Of a DNA stretch of 43,123 bases, positions 9,527-17,304 are shown one piece after another (position 1 is the first letter of the stretch; each line of letters starts with the position of its first letter). The notes beneath the pieces are model-generated. The model was not told where the DNA came from. It ran no database searches and was given only the letters and a program-made list of their open reading frames with translations. The position numbers were made by a program, and so were the translations under genes. Source of the DNA: Candidatus Planktophila lacus (GTDB taxonomy: Bacteria; Pseudomonadota; Gammaproteobacteria; Steroidobacterales; Steroidobacteraceae); the NCBI GenBank assembly GCA_943331345.2, contig CALQLF020000019.1, forward strand, positions 1-43,123. The letters are read 5' to 3'.

Positions 9527-10471
9527 TCAAACCGCCGGATTACGCAGCGCCAGCGTCTTCACTACCACCCGACGATGGCGCGAATCGCTGTAGGCAGCAT
9601 GGGTATGGTTGGCGAGCGTATAAGCGGTGGTCTCCACATGCCCCTGGTCGCGTTCTTCGGACACCACCAGCAACGACAGTCGCACTGCCACGAGCAAACC
9701 GGTGGCCGGCTCGCTACCCGGGTTCACGTAAACGTCGGCGGCACCATCGCTGCTGGTATCGAAACCCAATTCGACCTGCAGGTCTTGCACGCCGCGTACC
9801 ACTTCTTCGTCGATGATGGTTGGCGCGCCACCCACCGAAGTGAGCCGCTTGCGACGCAAGGCCCATTGGGGTTGGCCGTCCACATTGTTAGCCAGTGCGC
9901 CCACGTAGTAGGCATTCACTTCCACGTCATGGGTAACGGTGGCGGGCGGCGCACCGTACCCCGTCGGGCGCGCACCGTCGGTTATCAACTGCCCACGCAA
10001 CGGACCCGACTGCAACTGCAGCACGCCCGCAGCCAAGGTCGTCACTTCGGCAGAAGCGTGGCGTACCACCAGCACGTCGGTATCCGCCACATACGACTGG
10101 GCGGCACATGCCAGACCGTAGGCGGCGTCCGTCGCCTGCACGTACTGCGCCAAATCCACCGTGAAATTCACACCGCAGTTACCCACCACCACGGTGTCGA
10201 GCGCGGAACGAGAAGAAGTCGAGGCCGTGGCACCGCCCACCAAATCCGCACGGTTGGTCTTGCCCCAGTAAGAAGCCAGACGCACGTCGGGTTCCAACAC
10301 GGCCAAGGCGTAGGTGGCTATTTCTTGCACGCTGGCGGTGCTTTCGCTGGCGCGCTGGGTGTTGCGCGAGTCCACCAGCAGCCGCACGGCGCCGTAGACC
10401 AGGATGATGCCGATGACCAGCGAGATCATCAGTTCCACCAGCGAAAAGCCGCGCTGCCGCTGTATTTTCAT
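9527..10471 (-). CDS. pilW: Minor pilin / assembly protein PilW
   Basis: 314 residues from the ATG at 10471, which shares one base with the pilV stop (TGATG). The short leader MKIQRQRG is followed by FSLVELMISLVIGIILVYGAVRLL, a textbook class III signal with +5 Glu. The large globular domain fits PilW length. A longer in-frame extension upstream overlaps pilV, is low-complexity and was rejected. It acts with PilV, PilX and FimT in nucleating pilus assembly (family knowledge). Confidence 0.94.
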   Translation of the reverse strand: MKIQRQRGFSLVELMISLVIGIILVYGAVRLLVDSRNTQRASESTASVQEIATYALAVLEPDVRLASYWGKTNRADLVGGATASTSSRSALDTVVVGNCGVNFTVDLAQYVQATDAAYGLACAAQSYVADTDVLVVRHASAEVTTLAAGVLQLQSGPLRGQLITDGARPTGYGAPPATVTHDVEVNAYYVGALANNVDGQPQWALRRKRLTSVGGAPTIIDEEVVRGVQDLQVELGFDTSSDGAADVYVNPGSEPATGLLVAVRLSLLVVSEERDQGHVETTAYTLANHTHAAYSDSRHRRVVVKTLALRNPAV

Positions 10472-10995
10472 CACTGGAACCCCAACACGTAGGTTTGCGC
10501 GCCCACATTGGGCTCGGTCCAGCGCACCGTGATGGTGTAAGTCGTCGGCGAGGTAGAGGTGTTCACCGCGACGGTGCCGGTGCCCGCCGGCAAGCTGCGC
10601 GCCAGCAAGGCGGCCCACTGCGCCTTGTCCGTGGTGGCCATCTGCGCCGCTGTACAACCCGCCGCACTACAAGCAGCCACGGCGGTATTGGCGGCGCCAG
10701 CCGCCAGCGCATAATTTGCACCGCCGCTGGCATTGGCGCGGATGCGGTCCACCATGTCGCCCGCCAAGGTCACCGCATCGCTGCGGAGCAAGGCAGTACG
10801 ACCGAAGCGCAGCGCGCTAACGTACAGCGCCGCAATGCCGAGCAAACCCACGCTGAGCACCACCAACGCGACCAGCGATTCAACCAGCGAGAACCCACGC
10901 GCAAAACGCGCGCGACGGTCGGCAGCAAGCTGCCTCCCACAAACCGCTCCAATGTGGGAGCGAGCTTGCTCGCGACGGAAAGGAAGCAACCTCAC
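10471..10995 (-). CDS. pilV: Minor pilin PilV with a REP-encoded leader peptide
   Basis: Pilin domain is clear: RGFSLVESLVALVVLSVGLLG, followed by a small globular region ending in WTEPNVGAQTYVLGFQ. The preferred start is the GTG at 10995, which overlaps the fimT stop as GTGA; another in-frame GTG is at 11001. This gives a leader of about 32 residues before the processing Gly, unusually long for a prepilin. Most of it (residues about 7-28, including REQARSH and CGRQLAAD) is encoded by an inverted REP doublet at 10918-10976. No ATG, GTG or TTG lies in frame between the REPs and the pilin motif; only an ATT is available. Either the REP-derived leader is translated, or a rare start is used. Confidence 0.9.
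   Translation of the reverse strand: MRLLPFRREQARSHIGAVCGRQLAADRRARFARGFSLVESLVALVVLSVGLLGIAALYVSALRFGRTALLRSDAVTLAGDMVDRIRANASGGANYALAAGAANTAVAACSAAGCTAAQMATTDKAQWAALLARSLPAGTGTVAVNTSTSPTTYTITVRWTEPNVGAQTYVLGFQ
10918..10976. repeat. REPIN (inverted REP doublet B-A) inside pilV
   Basis: 59-bp element: a reverse type B REP (10918-10941), an 11-nt spacer and a forward type A REP (10953-10976). It lies wholly within the pilV leader-coding region, in frame. A near-identical 59-bp copy, differing at only three spacer positions, lies at 11792-11850 upstream of fimT, implying recent duplication or transposition. Confidence 0.92.
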
Positions 10996-11606
10996 GGGCA
11001 CCCCCCGATGCTGGCACCGGCAATCTCGGCCACAGACCTCGTCACCCGCGGACGGCCGGCAGCAGAGACCAGAACGCCTCGCGCACGAGAAAGGTCCGCG
11101 CCATTGGCCGAGGCGTTCCCGCGCGAATCGCAGATGGCAATTCCCGCCAAAGGCGCACCGGCAGCCAACGTGACACCGAACCCGGTGGGAGCATAGGCGA
11201 AGTAACCAGCGTTACCCGCGGGAATGGACCCAAACCCCACCTCGACACCCGGCACGGCGTGCCGCTGCAAAATGGCCTCACCAGCATCGACCGCACCGTT
11301 GGCGTTGGTGTCCTGAAACACCACCCACCCAGTGCGCCTGACGCCAGCGCTGCAGGCAGGCGTAGCGGCGTCCGGCGCTGCCGAAAAACACACCACCACA
11401 TTGCGCCGGCGCTTCACTGCTTCGCCACGGGCCAGGTAAAACGAGCCGAGCAAATCGTTGGCGGTGCTGGTGAGTTCGGCGCTCCGTAGATAGTTGCGGA
11501 ATGAAGGAATGCCAATGCCAAGGATGAGCGCGCCGATGGTAATGGCAACCATCAACTCCAGCAGCGTGAAGCCCAACAGATGGCGACGGACGAATTTCCG
11601 GTTCAT
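10992..11606 (-). CDS. fimT: Minor pilin FimT/FimU-type pseudopilin
   Basis: 204 residues. MNRKFVRRHLLG leader, then FTLLELMVAITIGALILGIGIPSFRNYL with +5 Glu and the GspH/FimT-type continuation (STANDLLGSFYLARGEAVKRRRNVVVC). Cysteines in the globular part occur as CFSAAP...CSAGVR and in the C-terminal ..GGCP. The start at 11606 is the only ATG next to the leader; the open frame runs further upstream through REP sequence without meaning. First gene of the minor pilin operon; its stop overlaps the pilV GTG. Confidence 0.93.
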   Translation of the reverse strand: MNRKFVRRHLLGFTLLELMVAITIGALILGIGIPSFRNYLRSAELTSTANDLLGSFYLARGEAVKRRRNVVVCFSAAPDAATPACSAGVRRTGWVVFQDTNANGAVDAGEAILQRHAVPGVEVGFGSIPAGNAGYFAYAPTGFGVTLAAGAPLAGIAICDSRGNASANGADLSRARGVLVSAAGRPRVTRSVAEIAGASIGGCP

Positions 11607-11692
11607 GGCAGCCAGCAAACCATGGGACACCGAGGCGCGGCTAGCCAAACCCGACGAACGGCGCTGGCAGGGCGACGAACGGTGACACTGCT

Positions 11693-11850
11693 GTCGGGCG
11701 CAAGCTCCCTCCCACAATGGAACTGCCGCCCAAAGTGGAAATGGCGCCCACAATGCAAATGGCGCCTGTGGGAGCGAGCTTGCTCGCGACGGTCGGCAGC
11801 AAGCTGCCTCCCACAAACTGCTCCGGTGTGGGAGCGAGCTTGCTCGCGAC
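11693..11850. repeat. REP cluster between MFS transporter and fimT
   Basis: Copies at 11693-11716 (imperfect C, reverse), 11767-11790 (A, forward), 11792-11815 (B, reverse) and 11827-11850 (A, forward). The last two form a 59-bp REPIN nearly identical to the one inside pilV. The final copy ends 3 bp beyond the transporter stop codon. Two short GGCGCC-bearing near-repeats at about 11731-11766 separate the first copy from the rest. No separate pilus promoter was recognised here. Confidence 0.9.
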
Positions 11851-11853
11851 GCT

Positions 11854-13167
11854 TCAGCCGCCGCGTTCGGCCAACCCCCGCGTTTCCACAATGAACCGAC
11901 TGAGCAACGCAGCCGCGAACGGCATAACCGCGAGGAACATGAGGGCTTGCAGCGCGCCGGCCACCGGGTCGCTCTGGGCGGCCGAATAGGCGCCCACCAG
12001 GAACGGGCCGAATGCCGCCAATACGCGCCCAATGTTGTAGCTGAAGCCACTGCCGAGACCGCGTAAGCGTGGCGGAAACAATTCGGGCAAGTAGAAATTG
12101 AACGCCGCGAACACGCCGTACAGCGACAGGCCAATGAAGAACACCAGAGTGAGCCGCCACTCGGGCGCCCAGACCAAGCCGAACACACCCACCATCGCCA
12201 GTGCTGCGAAGCCGTAGTACGCCGTGAACAGGCTGCGGCGCCCGAGCCGCGCCGCCAGCGGCACCGTGAGCAAGGCCCCCACCAACCCGCCGAGGTTGAA
12301 CCAAAAGCCGGCCTGGGCCTTCCAGCCTTCCGCCAACTGCTGCGCCGCCACACCGGTCAGCCCGGTTTCAGCCGCACGCATCTGCGCGAGGTTCACAGCC
12401 AAGGTGGGCATGAACGCGTTAACGCTCCACCACGACAGCAGGCCCAAAGCAGCCATCGAAAAACCGCTGAATGTCGCGCGCCGCCAAGTAGGGCTAAGCA
12501 GTTCGCGCAACCCTTCCAGCGGGGACCGCGCCATGGCCGGCACAAATCCTTCGGGCTCGCGAATGAACCAGCGGAACAACACCGCCACGAATACCGGCAC
12601 CAAGCCGCACAGGAACACGAAGCGCCAACTGAGGTCCGGACGGTCCGGCATGAGTTGGCCGGAGATGAACCACGTAGTGAACGTGGCGAGGAACAACCCC
12701 AGCGGCGAGGCAGTCTGCAACAACGCTGCCATTTGCAGGCGACGGTTCTCCGGCACCGCTTCAGCCACGAGCGTCACGCCCGCAGCCCACTCGCCGCCAA
12801 TGCCCAAGCTAGCCACTATGCGGCAGAGCACGAGAGTTTCGAGGTTCGGCGCTGCTGCGCAGGCCGCCGTGCCCACGGCATAAAGCAAGATGGACCAACT
12901 CAGTGCCCTCACCCGCCCGATGCGGTCGGCGAGGTAGCCAAACAAAATGCCACCGATGGCCCAAACCACCAGCAGCAAGGCGCTTAGCAAGCCGTTCCAT
13001 TGCAGCGTGGCGGATTTGGCTTCAGGGGTGCCTGGCACCAGGCCCAGCAGCGTAGGAATGGCATTGGGCGCCACGAAGTTGAACAGGACCGCGTCGAAGA
13101 CGTCGAAGCCCCAACCCAGCCAAGCGGCGAACACCAGCACCCACTGTCGACGCGTCAGTCCCCACAT
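11854..13167 (-). CDS. MFS transporter, sugar/organic-acid:proton symporter type
   Basis: 437 residues with about 12 predicted membrane helices. MFS signatures are the loop 2-3 motif GYLADRIGRVRAL, SLGIGGEWAAGVTLVAE in helix 4/5, a long central loop, and the C-half LPELFPPRLRGLGSGFSYNIGR. The GIGGEWA and LPELFP motifs resemble the aromatic-acid:H+ symporter and metabolite:H+ symporter groups, so a carboxylate or aromatic acid is a possible substrate. Substrate cannot be fixed from sequence. It starts 4 nt after a small upstream reading frame (13172-13339), suggesting an operon with it and the next MFS gene. Confidence 0.88.
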   Translation of the reverse strand: MWGLTRRQWVLVFAAWLGWGFDVFDAVLFNFVAPNAIPTLLGLVPGTPEAKSATLQWNGLLSALLLVVWAIGGILFGYLADRIGRVRALSWSILLYAVGTAACAAAPNLETLVLCRIVASLGIGGEWAAGVTLVAEAVPENRRLQMAALLQTASPLGLFLATFTTWFISGQLMPDRPDLSWRFVFLCGLVPVFVAVLFRWFIREPEGFVPAMARSPLEGLRELLSPTWRRATFSGFSMAALGLLSWWSVNAFMPTLAVNLAQMRAAETGLTGVAAQQLAEGWKAQAGFWFNLGGLVGALLTVPLAARLGRRSLFTAYYGFAALAMVGVFGLVWAPEWRLTLVFFIGLSLYGVFAAFNFYLPELFPPRLRGLGSGFSYNIGRVLAAFGPFLVGAYSAAQSDPVAGALQALMFLAVMPFAAALLSRFIVETRGLAERGG

Positions 13168-13171
13168 TTAT

Positions 13172-13339
13172 TTACGGCCTCGCACAATTTCGGTAGATAT
13201 CGCGGAAGGGCGCCACCAAGTTCTGGCGCAGCGTACGGCATTCACGCTGGCGACTGTGGTGGTTATGGTGCATCCAAGGACCTTGTAGCCAATACTCAAG
13301 CCAGCGAGGGTTGCGCAGGCACACGTGGTGGTGGTTCAT
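13172..13339 (-). CDS. Putative small His-rich protein (55 aa) between two MFS genes
   Basis: A 56-codon frame with ATG at 13339, opening MNHHHVCLRNPRWLEYW and ending in YRNCARP. It has seven His, three Cys, four Trp and many Arg, and no membrane segment. Upstream of the ATG is AAAGGGACCCG, an acceptable ribosome site, right behind the stop of the upstream MFS gene (9-nt gap). Its TAA lies 4 nt before the ATG of the downstream MFS gene. The exact fit between two genes is the main support. The His/Cys content could bind metal, but no known family is recognised. It could also be chance. Confidence 0.5.
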   Translation of the reverse strand: MNHHHVCLRNPRWLEYWLQGPWMHHNHHSRQRECRTLRQNLVAPFRDIYRNCARP

Positions 13340-13348
13340 CGGGTCCCT

Positions 13349-14578
13349 TTAGTAAGTCAGGCCCAATTTATGCTCACGCGCGTAGGCAAACAACCGCGAC
13401 ACCAAAAACACTACGCCCATCCCGACCAAAATGACGCCCCTCGTTCCCATCCGCGCTGCCGCCGCACCCGCCAGCGCCACGCCGACGGTCTGTCCGCCGA
13501 AGTAGCACAAGGCGAACAAAGACACAGCCGAGCCCCGCCGTTGCGGCGCCATTTGCGTGGCGTTGGTCTGCAGCGTGTTGTGCAGCATGTAAAAGCCCAT
13601 GCCCAAGGCAAAGCATGCCAGTACCACCGCCGGCACTGAAGGCGCGAAAGCCACACAGCCTATGGCTAACAACATCACCCAGCCGCCGCCTCGCGCCAGC
13701 CCCACTTCGCCGAGCCGCGGCACCAGTTTCCGCGCAGCAAAGGAAAACGCCGTTCCGCCGCCACCGAAAGCCATGACCATGGCACCAGCCGCGGTAAGCG
13801 ACACACCCAACGTGTGATGTAGATGGGTAGCGAAGAACGCCAAAGCGCCGAATACGGCCGCACCTTCGACGAACACGGTCAACACCACCACCCGCGGCCA
13901 AGGCTCGGCCAGTACGGCGCCGAATTCCTGAAACAAGTGGCGCACAGGATGAACCGCAAGACTGGCGGGCGGCGGCGGTTCAACAGGCAACTGCCGCTGC
14001 GCACGCGCCAAGGCCAAGGCACTTACCAAGAACACAACGGCAATGCCTAGAAAGGGAATTTGCCGACCGAGATAGTCTGCCGCGAGTCCGCCGAGCAATT
14101 GCCCACTGGCTACGCCGGCAATCTGCCCCACCAGAAACCGCGCGAGGACGAACTGCCGGCGCTCATAGGGCACTACATCGCCAATCCACGCCATAGCCAG
14201 CGGCAAGATCGCTGCCGTCACGGCGCCCGCGAAGGCGCGCGCGCCCACCAGCCAACCGAGCGTCGGGGCCGCAGCGCAAGCCAAGGCGCCTAAACAGCAA
14301 GCCAGGCAGCTAGCAGTGATGACCCGCAATTTGCCGTAGCGGTCCCCCAAGGGCCCGAACAGCAGTTGCCCCAGCGCATAGCCCAGCGTGAAACAAGTGA
14401 CCACCGCCGCCACCACGCCAATCGGCCGCGAAAACTCGGTGGCAAGACTGGGCAGCAGCGCGTCCATGCCGCGCTGGGAAAGGCCACTGCCAAAGCCCGC
14501 CAACGACAAGGCCAGCACGGCACGGTCGACGACGGGGTCTGCACCGCTAGCGGCGTTGGAAGAAGGAGCAGCGGTCAT
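13349..14578 (-). CDS. MFS transporter, DHA1-like (drug/metabolite efflux) type
   Basis: 409 residues with about 12 membrane helices. The helix 2-3 loop shows FGPLGDRYGKLRVI (motif A). ARAFAGAVTAAILPLAMAWIGDVVPYERR is typical of DHA1-like 12-helix exporters. The second half has GFYMLHNTLQTNATQMAPQRRGSAVSLFALCYFGGQTVG, a pattern seen in YfcJ/YgaY-like MFS members. Efflux of a small compound is likely, substrate unknown. It heads a probable operon with the small His-rich frame and the second MFS gene, and is divergent from the sulfatase across a REP-rich gap. Confidence 0.87.
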   Translation of the reverse strand: MTAAPSSNAASGADPVVDRAVLALSLAGFGSGLSQRGMDALLPSLATEFSRPIGVVAAVVTCFTLGYALGQLLFGPLGDRYGKLRVITASCLACCLGALACAAAPTLGWLVGARAFAGAVTAAILPLAMAWIGDVVPYERRQFVLARFLVGQIAGVASGQLLGGLAADYLGRQIPFLGIAVVFLVSALALARAQRQLPVEPPPPASLAVHPVRHLFQEFGAVLAEPWPRVVVLTVFVEGAAVFGALAFFATHLHHTLGVSLTAAGAMVMAFGGGGTAFSFAARKLVPRLGEVGLARGGGWVMLLAIGCVAFAPSVPAVVLACFALGMGFYMLHNTLQTNATQMAPQRRGSAVSLFALCYFGGQTVGVALAGAAAARMGTRGVILVGMGVVFLVSRLFAYAREHKLGLTY

Positions 14579-14605
14579 CCGGGCAGCATAACGCGTGACG
14601 AAAGA

Positions 14606-14756
14606 GTCGCGAGCAAGCTCGCTCCCACAAATCGTTCACATCGCGCCTTCCCAATGTAGGAGGGAGCTTGCTCCCGACCGCTTTATTTCACTTACTTGTA
14701 GAAGGGAGCTTGCTCCCGGCGGCAACAACATTTGTGGGAGGGAGCTTGCTCCCGAC
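14606..14756. repeat. REP cluster in the divergent MFS / sulfatase gap
   Basis: Copies at 14606-14629 (A, reverse), 14656-14678 (C, forward), 14698-14720 (C variant, forward) and 14734-14756 (C, forward). The first two form a REPIN. The array occupies most of the 220-bp gap, so any promoter for either gene must lie within or beside REPs. None was confidently found. Confidence 0.9.
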
Positions 14757-14798
14757 TCTTCGTTGTATGCTCAACCCAACCTTTGCCGGAGCCTCACC

Positions 14799-16559
14799 AT
14801 GCCCGTCCCAGACCTGCGCACTGCCTACGGTTCCCTGCTGGACGGCAAACTCGACCGCCGCGAGTTCCTGCAATTGGCCATGGCGCTCGGGCTTTCCAAC
14901 ACTACCGCCGCCAGCATGGCTGGCATGGCGCCCGCCACACCGGAAAACCCCGCCGGCCGACGCCGCCCTAACATCTTGCTCATCCTCGCTGACGACCTTG
15001 GCTTCGGCGATTTGGGCGTGATGGGCTCGGAGATTCGCACGCCGCACATCGACAGCATTGCGCGCAACGGCACGCTGCTTACCGCCATGTACAACGCCGG
15101 GCGTTGCTGCCCTACGCGTGCCTCGCTGCTCACTGGCATGTATTCGCACCGCGCGGGCCTCGGGCATATGGTGACTGACCTCGGCACCCCCGAATATCAG
15201 GGCTACCTGCGCGAAGACGCCGCCACCATCGCCCAAGTGCTGAAGACTTCCGGTTACCGCACGATGATGGCCGGCAAGTGGCATGTGGGTGGCGATTTGT
15301 GGGCGACGCGCGTGCCCACTTGGCGCCTCGGCGACCGCGACCGCCCTACCCCACTGCAACGCGGCTTCGACCGGTTCTACGGCATGGTCGATGGCGTCAT
15401 GCACTACTTCTCGCCGTGGCATATTCAGGACGACGATAAGACCGCCGAGATTCCAGACGACTTCTATCTGACCGATGCCATCACGGATGCCGCCATCGGC
15501 ATGCTGGAAGAGAACGCCAAGACCGACCAGCCCTTCTTCATGTACTTGGCCCACCACGCGCCGCACTGGCCTTTGCACGCCTTGCCGGAAGATATCGAAC
15601 GCTATTCCGGCCAGTATTCACGCGGCTGGGACCAACTGCGCGGCGCACGTTACGAGGAACTGCGGCATCGCGGCGTGCTGCAGCACCCGTGGGCGCTGTC
15701 CCCGCGCGACCCGGAAGCACCGGCATGGGACAACGCGCCACACCAGAACTGGGAAGCGCAGCGCATGGCGGTGTACGCAGCGCAAGTGGACCGCATGGAC
15801 CAGCAGATTGGCCGCGTGCTGCAAACGCTGAAGCGGCTGGGCAAGTACGACGACACGCTGGTGCTGCTCTTCTCGGACAATGGCGGCTGCGCGGAGGCAA
15901 TGCGCGAAGGTGGTTGGACGCAGTTCTACCCGGACAAGACGCGCGACGGGCAACAGATCATTCTCGGCAATCGTCCCGGATTGAACCCCGGCAGCGCTAC
16001 CACCTTCCAGAGCTACGACTTGCCTTGGGCGAATGCGTCCAACACGCCGTTCCGGCTGTTCAAGCACTTCGTGCATGAGGGTGGAATCTCCACGCCACTG
16101 GCCGTGCAGTGGCCCGCGTTGCTGGCGCCAAGCGGCATCAACCACACGGCGTGTCATGCCATCGACATTCTTCCCACCATCCTCGACGCTGCGGGTGTCG
16201 CCGTACCGAGTGAATTGGGTGGACACGCCGTCCGGCCCATCGACGGCGAGAGCCTGCTGCCTCTGCTGCGCGGGAAGCGCTGGCAGCGCGAGCAGGCATT
16301 GCACTGGGAGCACGAAGGCAACTGCGCCCTGCGCGATGACAACCTGAAGCTGGTGCGCAAGTTCGAAGGCGACTGGGAGCTTTACGACATGGAAGCAGAC
16401 CGCACCGAACTGCACGACTTGGCGCCGCGCAACAAGCGCCTCGTGGGACGCATGGCGCGCGCGCACCAGCGCTGGGCCGACGACATTGGCGTCATTGACT
16501 GGGGCATTCAGGGACCCAAGGTGAAGGCCGCCTGGGGAATGAAAGACCTGAAAGGCTGA
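14799..16559 (+). CDS. Exported sulfatase, arylsulfatase A-type, Cys-type active site
   Basis: 586 residues. The N-terminus carries a twin-arginine-like element, DRREFLQLAMALGLS, followed by an Ala-rich stretch, suggesting Tat export. The mature part starts RRRPNILLILADDLGFGDLG, with the metal-binding DD pair. It contains C103-C-P-T-R, the CxPxR core whose first Cys is converted to formylglycine, then ASLLTGMYSHRAG. Further motifs are MAGKWHVG, HHAPHWPLH and VLLFSDNGG. Hydrolysis of a sulfate ester is expected, substrate unknown. The start was placed at the ATG with a CCGGAG site just upstream; the open frame continues into REP DNA but the extension is REP-derived. No sulfatase-modifying enzyme is present nearby. 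Confidence 0.92.
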   Translation: MPVPDLRTAYGSLLDGKLDRREFLQLAMALGLSNTTAASMAGMAPATPENPAGRRRPNILLILADDLGFGDLGVMGSEIRTPHIDSIARNGTLLTAMYNAGRCCPTRASLLTGMYSHRAGLGHMVTDLGTPEYQGYLREDAATIAQVLKTSGYRTMMAGKWHVGGDLWATRVPTWRLGDRDRPTPLQRGFDRFYGMVDGVMHYFSPWHIQDDDKTAEIPDDFYLTDAITDAAIGMLEENAKTDQPFFMYLAHHAPHWPLHALPEDIERYSGQYSRGWDQLRGARYEELRHRGVLQHPWALSPRDPEAPAWDNAPHQNWEAQRMAVYAAQVDRMDQQIGRVLQTLKRLGKYDDTLVLLFSDNGGCAEAMREGGWTQFYPDKTRDGQQIILGNRPGLNPGSATTFQSYDLPWANASNTPFRLFKHFVHEGGISTPLAVQWPALLAPSGINHTACHAIDILPTILDAAGVAVPSELGGHAVRPIDGESLLPLLRGKRWQREQALHWEHEGNCALRDDNLKLVRKFEGDWELYDMEADRTELHDLAPRNKRLVGRMARAHQRWADDIGVIDWGIQGPKVKAAWGMKDLKG

Positions 16560-16562
16560 AGC

Positions 16563-16630
16563 GTCGCGAGCAAGTTCGCTCCTACAAGACGTTCATACCC
16601 CCGCTTTGTAGGAGGGAGCTTGCTCCCGAC
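16563..16630. repeat. REPIN directly behind the sulfatase gene
   Basis: A reverse type A REP (16563-16586, one arm substitution) and a forward type C REP (16608-16630) are separated by 21 nt. The element begins 3 bp after the sulfatase stop codon. Confidence 0.9.
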
Positions 16631-16643
16631 CTCTTCCACAACG

Positions 16644-16675
16644 AAAAAGGGGACTGCCTTGCGGCAGTCCCCTTT
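16644..16675 (-). terminator. Terminator of the tRNA operon
   Basis: A perfect 13-bp stem (16646-16658 with 16663-16675, core GGGGACTGCC/GGCAGTCCCC) and a 4-nt loop. The T-run follows on the minus strand, 8 bp beyond the tRNA-Lys 3' end. It may also stop sulfatase transcription from the other side, but with a weak T-tract. Confidence 0.85.
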
Positions 16676-16682
16676 CCGGAGT

Positions 16683-16758
16683 TGGTGGGCCGTGTAGGAC
16701 TTGAACCTACGACCTACTGATTAAGAGTCAGCAGCTCTACCAACTGAGCTAACGGCCC
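16683..16758 (-). tRNA. tRNA-Lys (anticodon CUU)
   Basis: 76 nt including encoded CCA. The anticodon stem-loop is GCUGA-CUCUUAA-UCAGU with anticodon CUU, the T-arm is GUAGG-UUCAAGU-CCUAC, and the acceptor is GGGCCGU paired with ACGGCCC. Last gene of the four-tRNA operon. Confidence 0.97.
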
Positions 16759-16795
16759 GAAACATCTAAAAACCTTGCACCGCCCCGCCAAGAGG

Positions 16796-16872
16796 TGGGG
16801 TGGACGACGGGACTCGAACCCGCGACGGCCGGAATCACAATCCGGGGCTCTACCAGCTGAGCTACGTCCACC
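16796..16872 (-). tRNA. tRNA-His (anticodon GUG)
   Basis: 77 nt including encoded CCA and the extra 5' G(-1) opposite C73 that is diagnostic for tRNA-His. The anticodon stem-loop is CCGGA-UUGUGAU-UCCGG. Confidence 0.97.
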
Positions 16873-16927
16873 ATCGTGCGGTCAACATCCCAAATCGCCT
16901 GACCAGACACCACCCGAAAGTGATTAC

Positions 16928-17004
16928 TGGCGCGCCCGGCAGGAATCGAACCTGCAACCGCTGGCTTAGAAGGCCAGTGCTCTATCCGGTTGAGCTACGG
17001 GCGC
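16928..17004 (-). tRNA. tRNA-Arg (anticodon UCU)
   Basis: 77 nt including encoded CCA. The acceptor is GCGCCCG/CGGGCGC, and the anticodon stem-loop is CUGGC-CUUCUAA-GCCAG with anticodon UCU. Confidence 0.97.
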
Positions 17005-17016
17005 ATCGCGGCAAAC

Positions 17017-17093
17017 TGGTCGGGGCAGAGGGATTCGAACCCCCGACCCTCTGCTCCCAAAGCAGATGCGCTACCAGACTGCGCCATGCCCCG
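17017..17093 (-). tRNA. tRNA-Pro (anticodon UGG)
   Basis: 77 nt including encoded CCA. The acceptor is CGGGGCA/UGCCCCG, and the anticodon stem-loop is UCUGC-UUUGGGA-GCAGA with anticodon UGG. First gene of the tRNA operon, about 57 bp from the -10 box. Confidence 0.97.
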
Positions 17094-17150
17094 CCGGAAC
17101 CCTTTGCCGAGGGCGACTTGCTTTGAGCTTGCGCCCAACCAAGAAGCGGA

Positions 17151-17179
17151 AGTTTAATTCCTGAAGGGTGGCTCGTCAA
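17151..17179 (-). promoter_or_regulatory. Sigma-70 promoter of the tRNA-Pro-Arg-His-Lys operon
   Basis: On the minus strand TTGACG (17179-17174), a 17-nt spacer and TAAACT (17156-17151): a near-consensus promoter at ideal spacing, pointing into tRNA-Pro. Confidence 0.75.
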
Positions 17180-17188
17180 ATATTGCTG

Positions 17189-17197
17189 TGGGATAAT
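17189..17197 (+). promoter_or_regulatory. Possible extended -10 promoter for folD
   Basis: TGG followed by GATAAT forms an extended -10 element (TGn plus a near-consensus hexamer) pointing to folD, with a 5' leader of about 100 nt. No good -35 box is visible; the region overlaps the upstream part of the divergent tRNA promoter. The same nine bases occur just before the SCO1 gene (39426-39434). Confidence 0.35.
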
Positions 17198-17304
17198 TTC
17201 TTGCTGCGTCGCGTCGCCGTTCCCTCCGGGGGCAGCGCCGGGGCCGGCAATGGCGCAGCATGCTGCCCTCTCTTCGTCACATTCGTCACAGGAAACGCTC
17301 TGAA

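Noticed and set aside
11607-11640. Sigma-54 promoter in front of fimT
   Set aside because: GG and GC elements are present but the spacing does not fit the -24/-12 consensus.
11607-12353. Long upstream extension of fimT
   Set aside because: It runs through REP DNA and the coding region of the MFS transporter in another frame; a prepilin leader starts naturally at 11606.
14595-14798. N-terminal extension of the sulfatase through the upstream REPs
   Set aside because: The extra 68 codons are REP translations; the ATG at 14799 has a ribosome site and is followed by the Tat-like signal.
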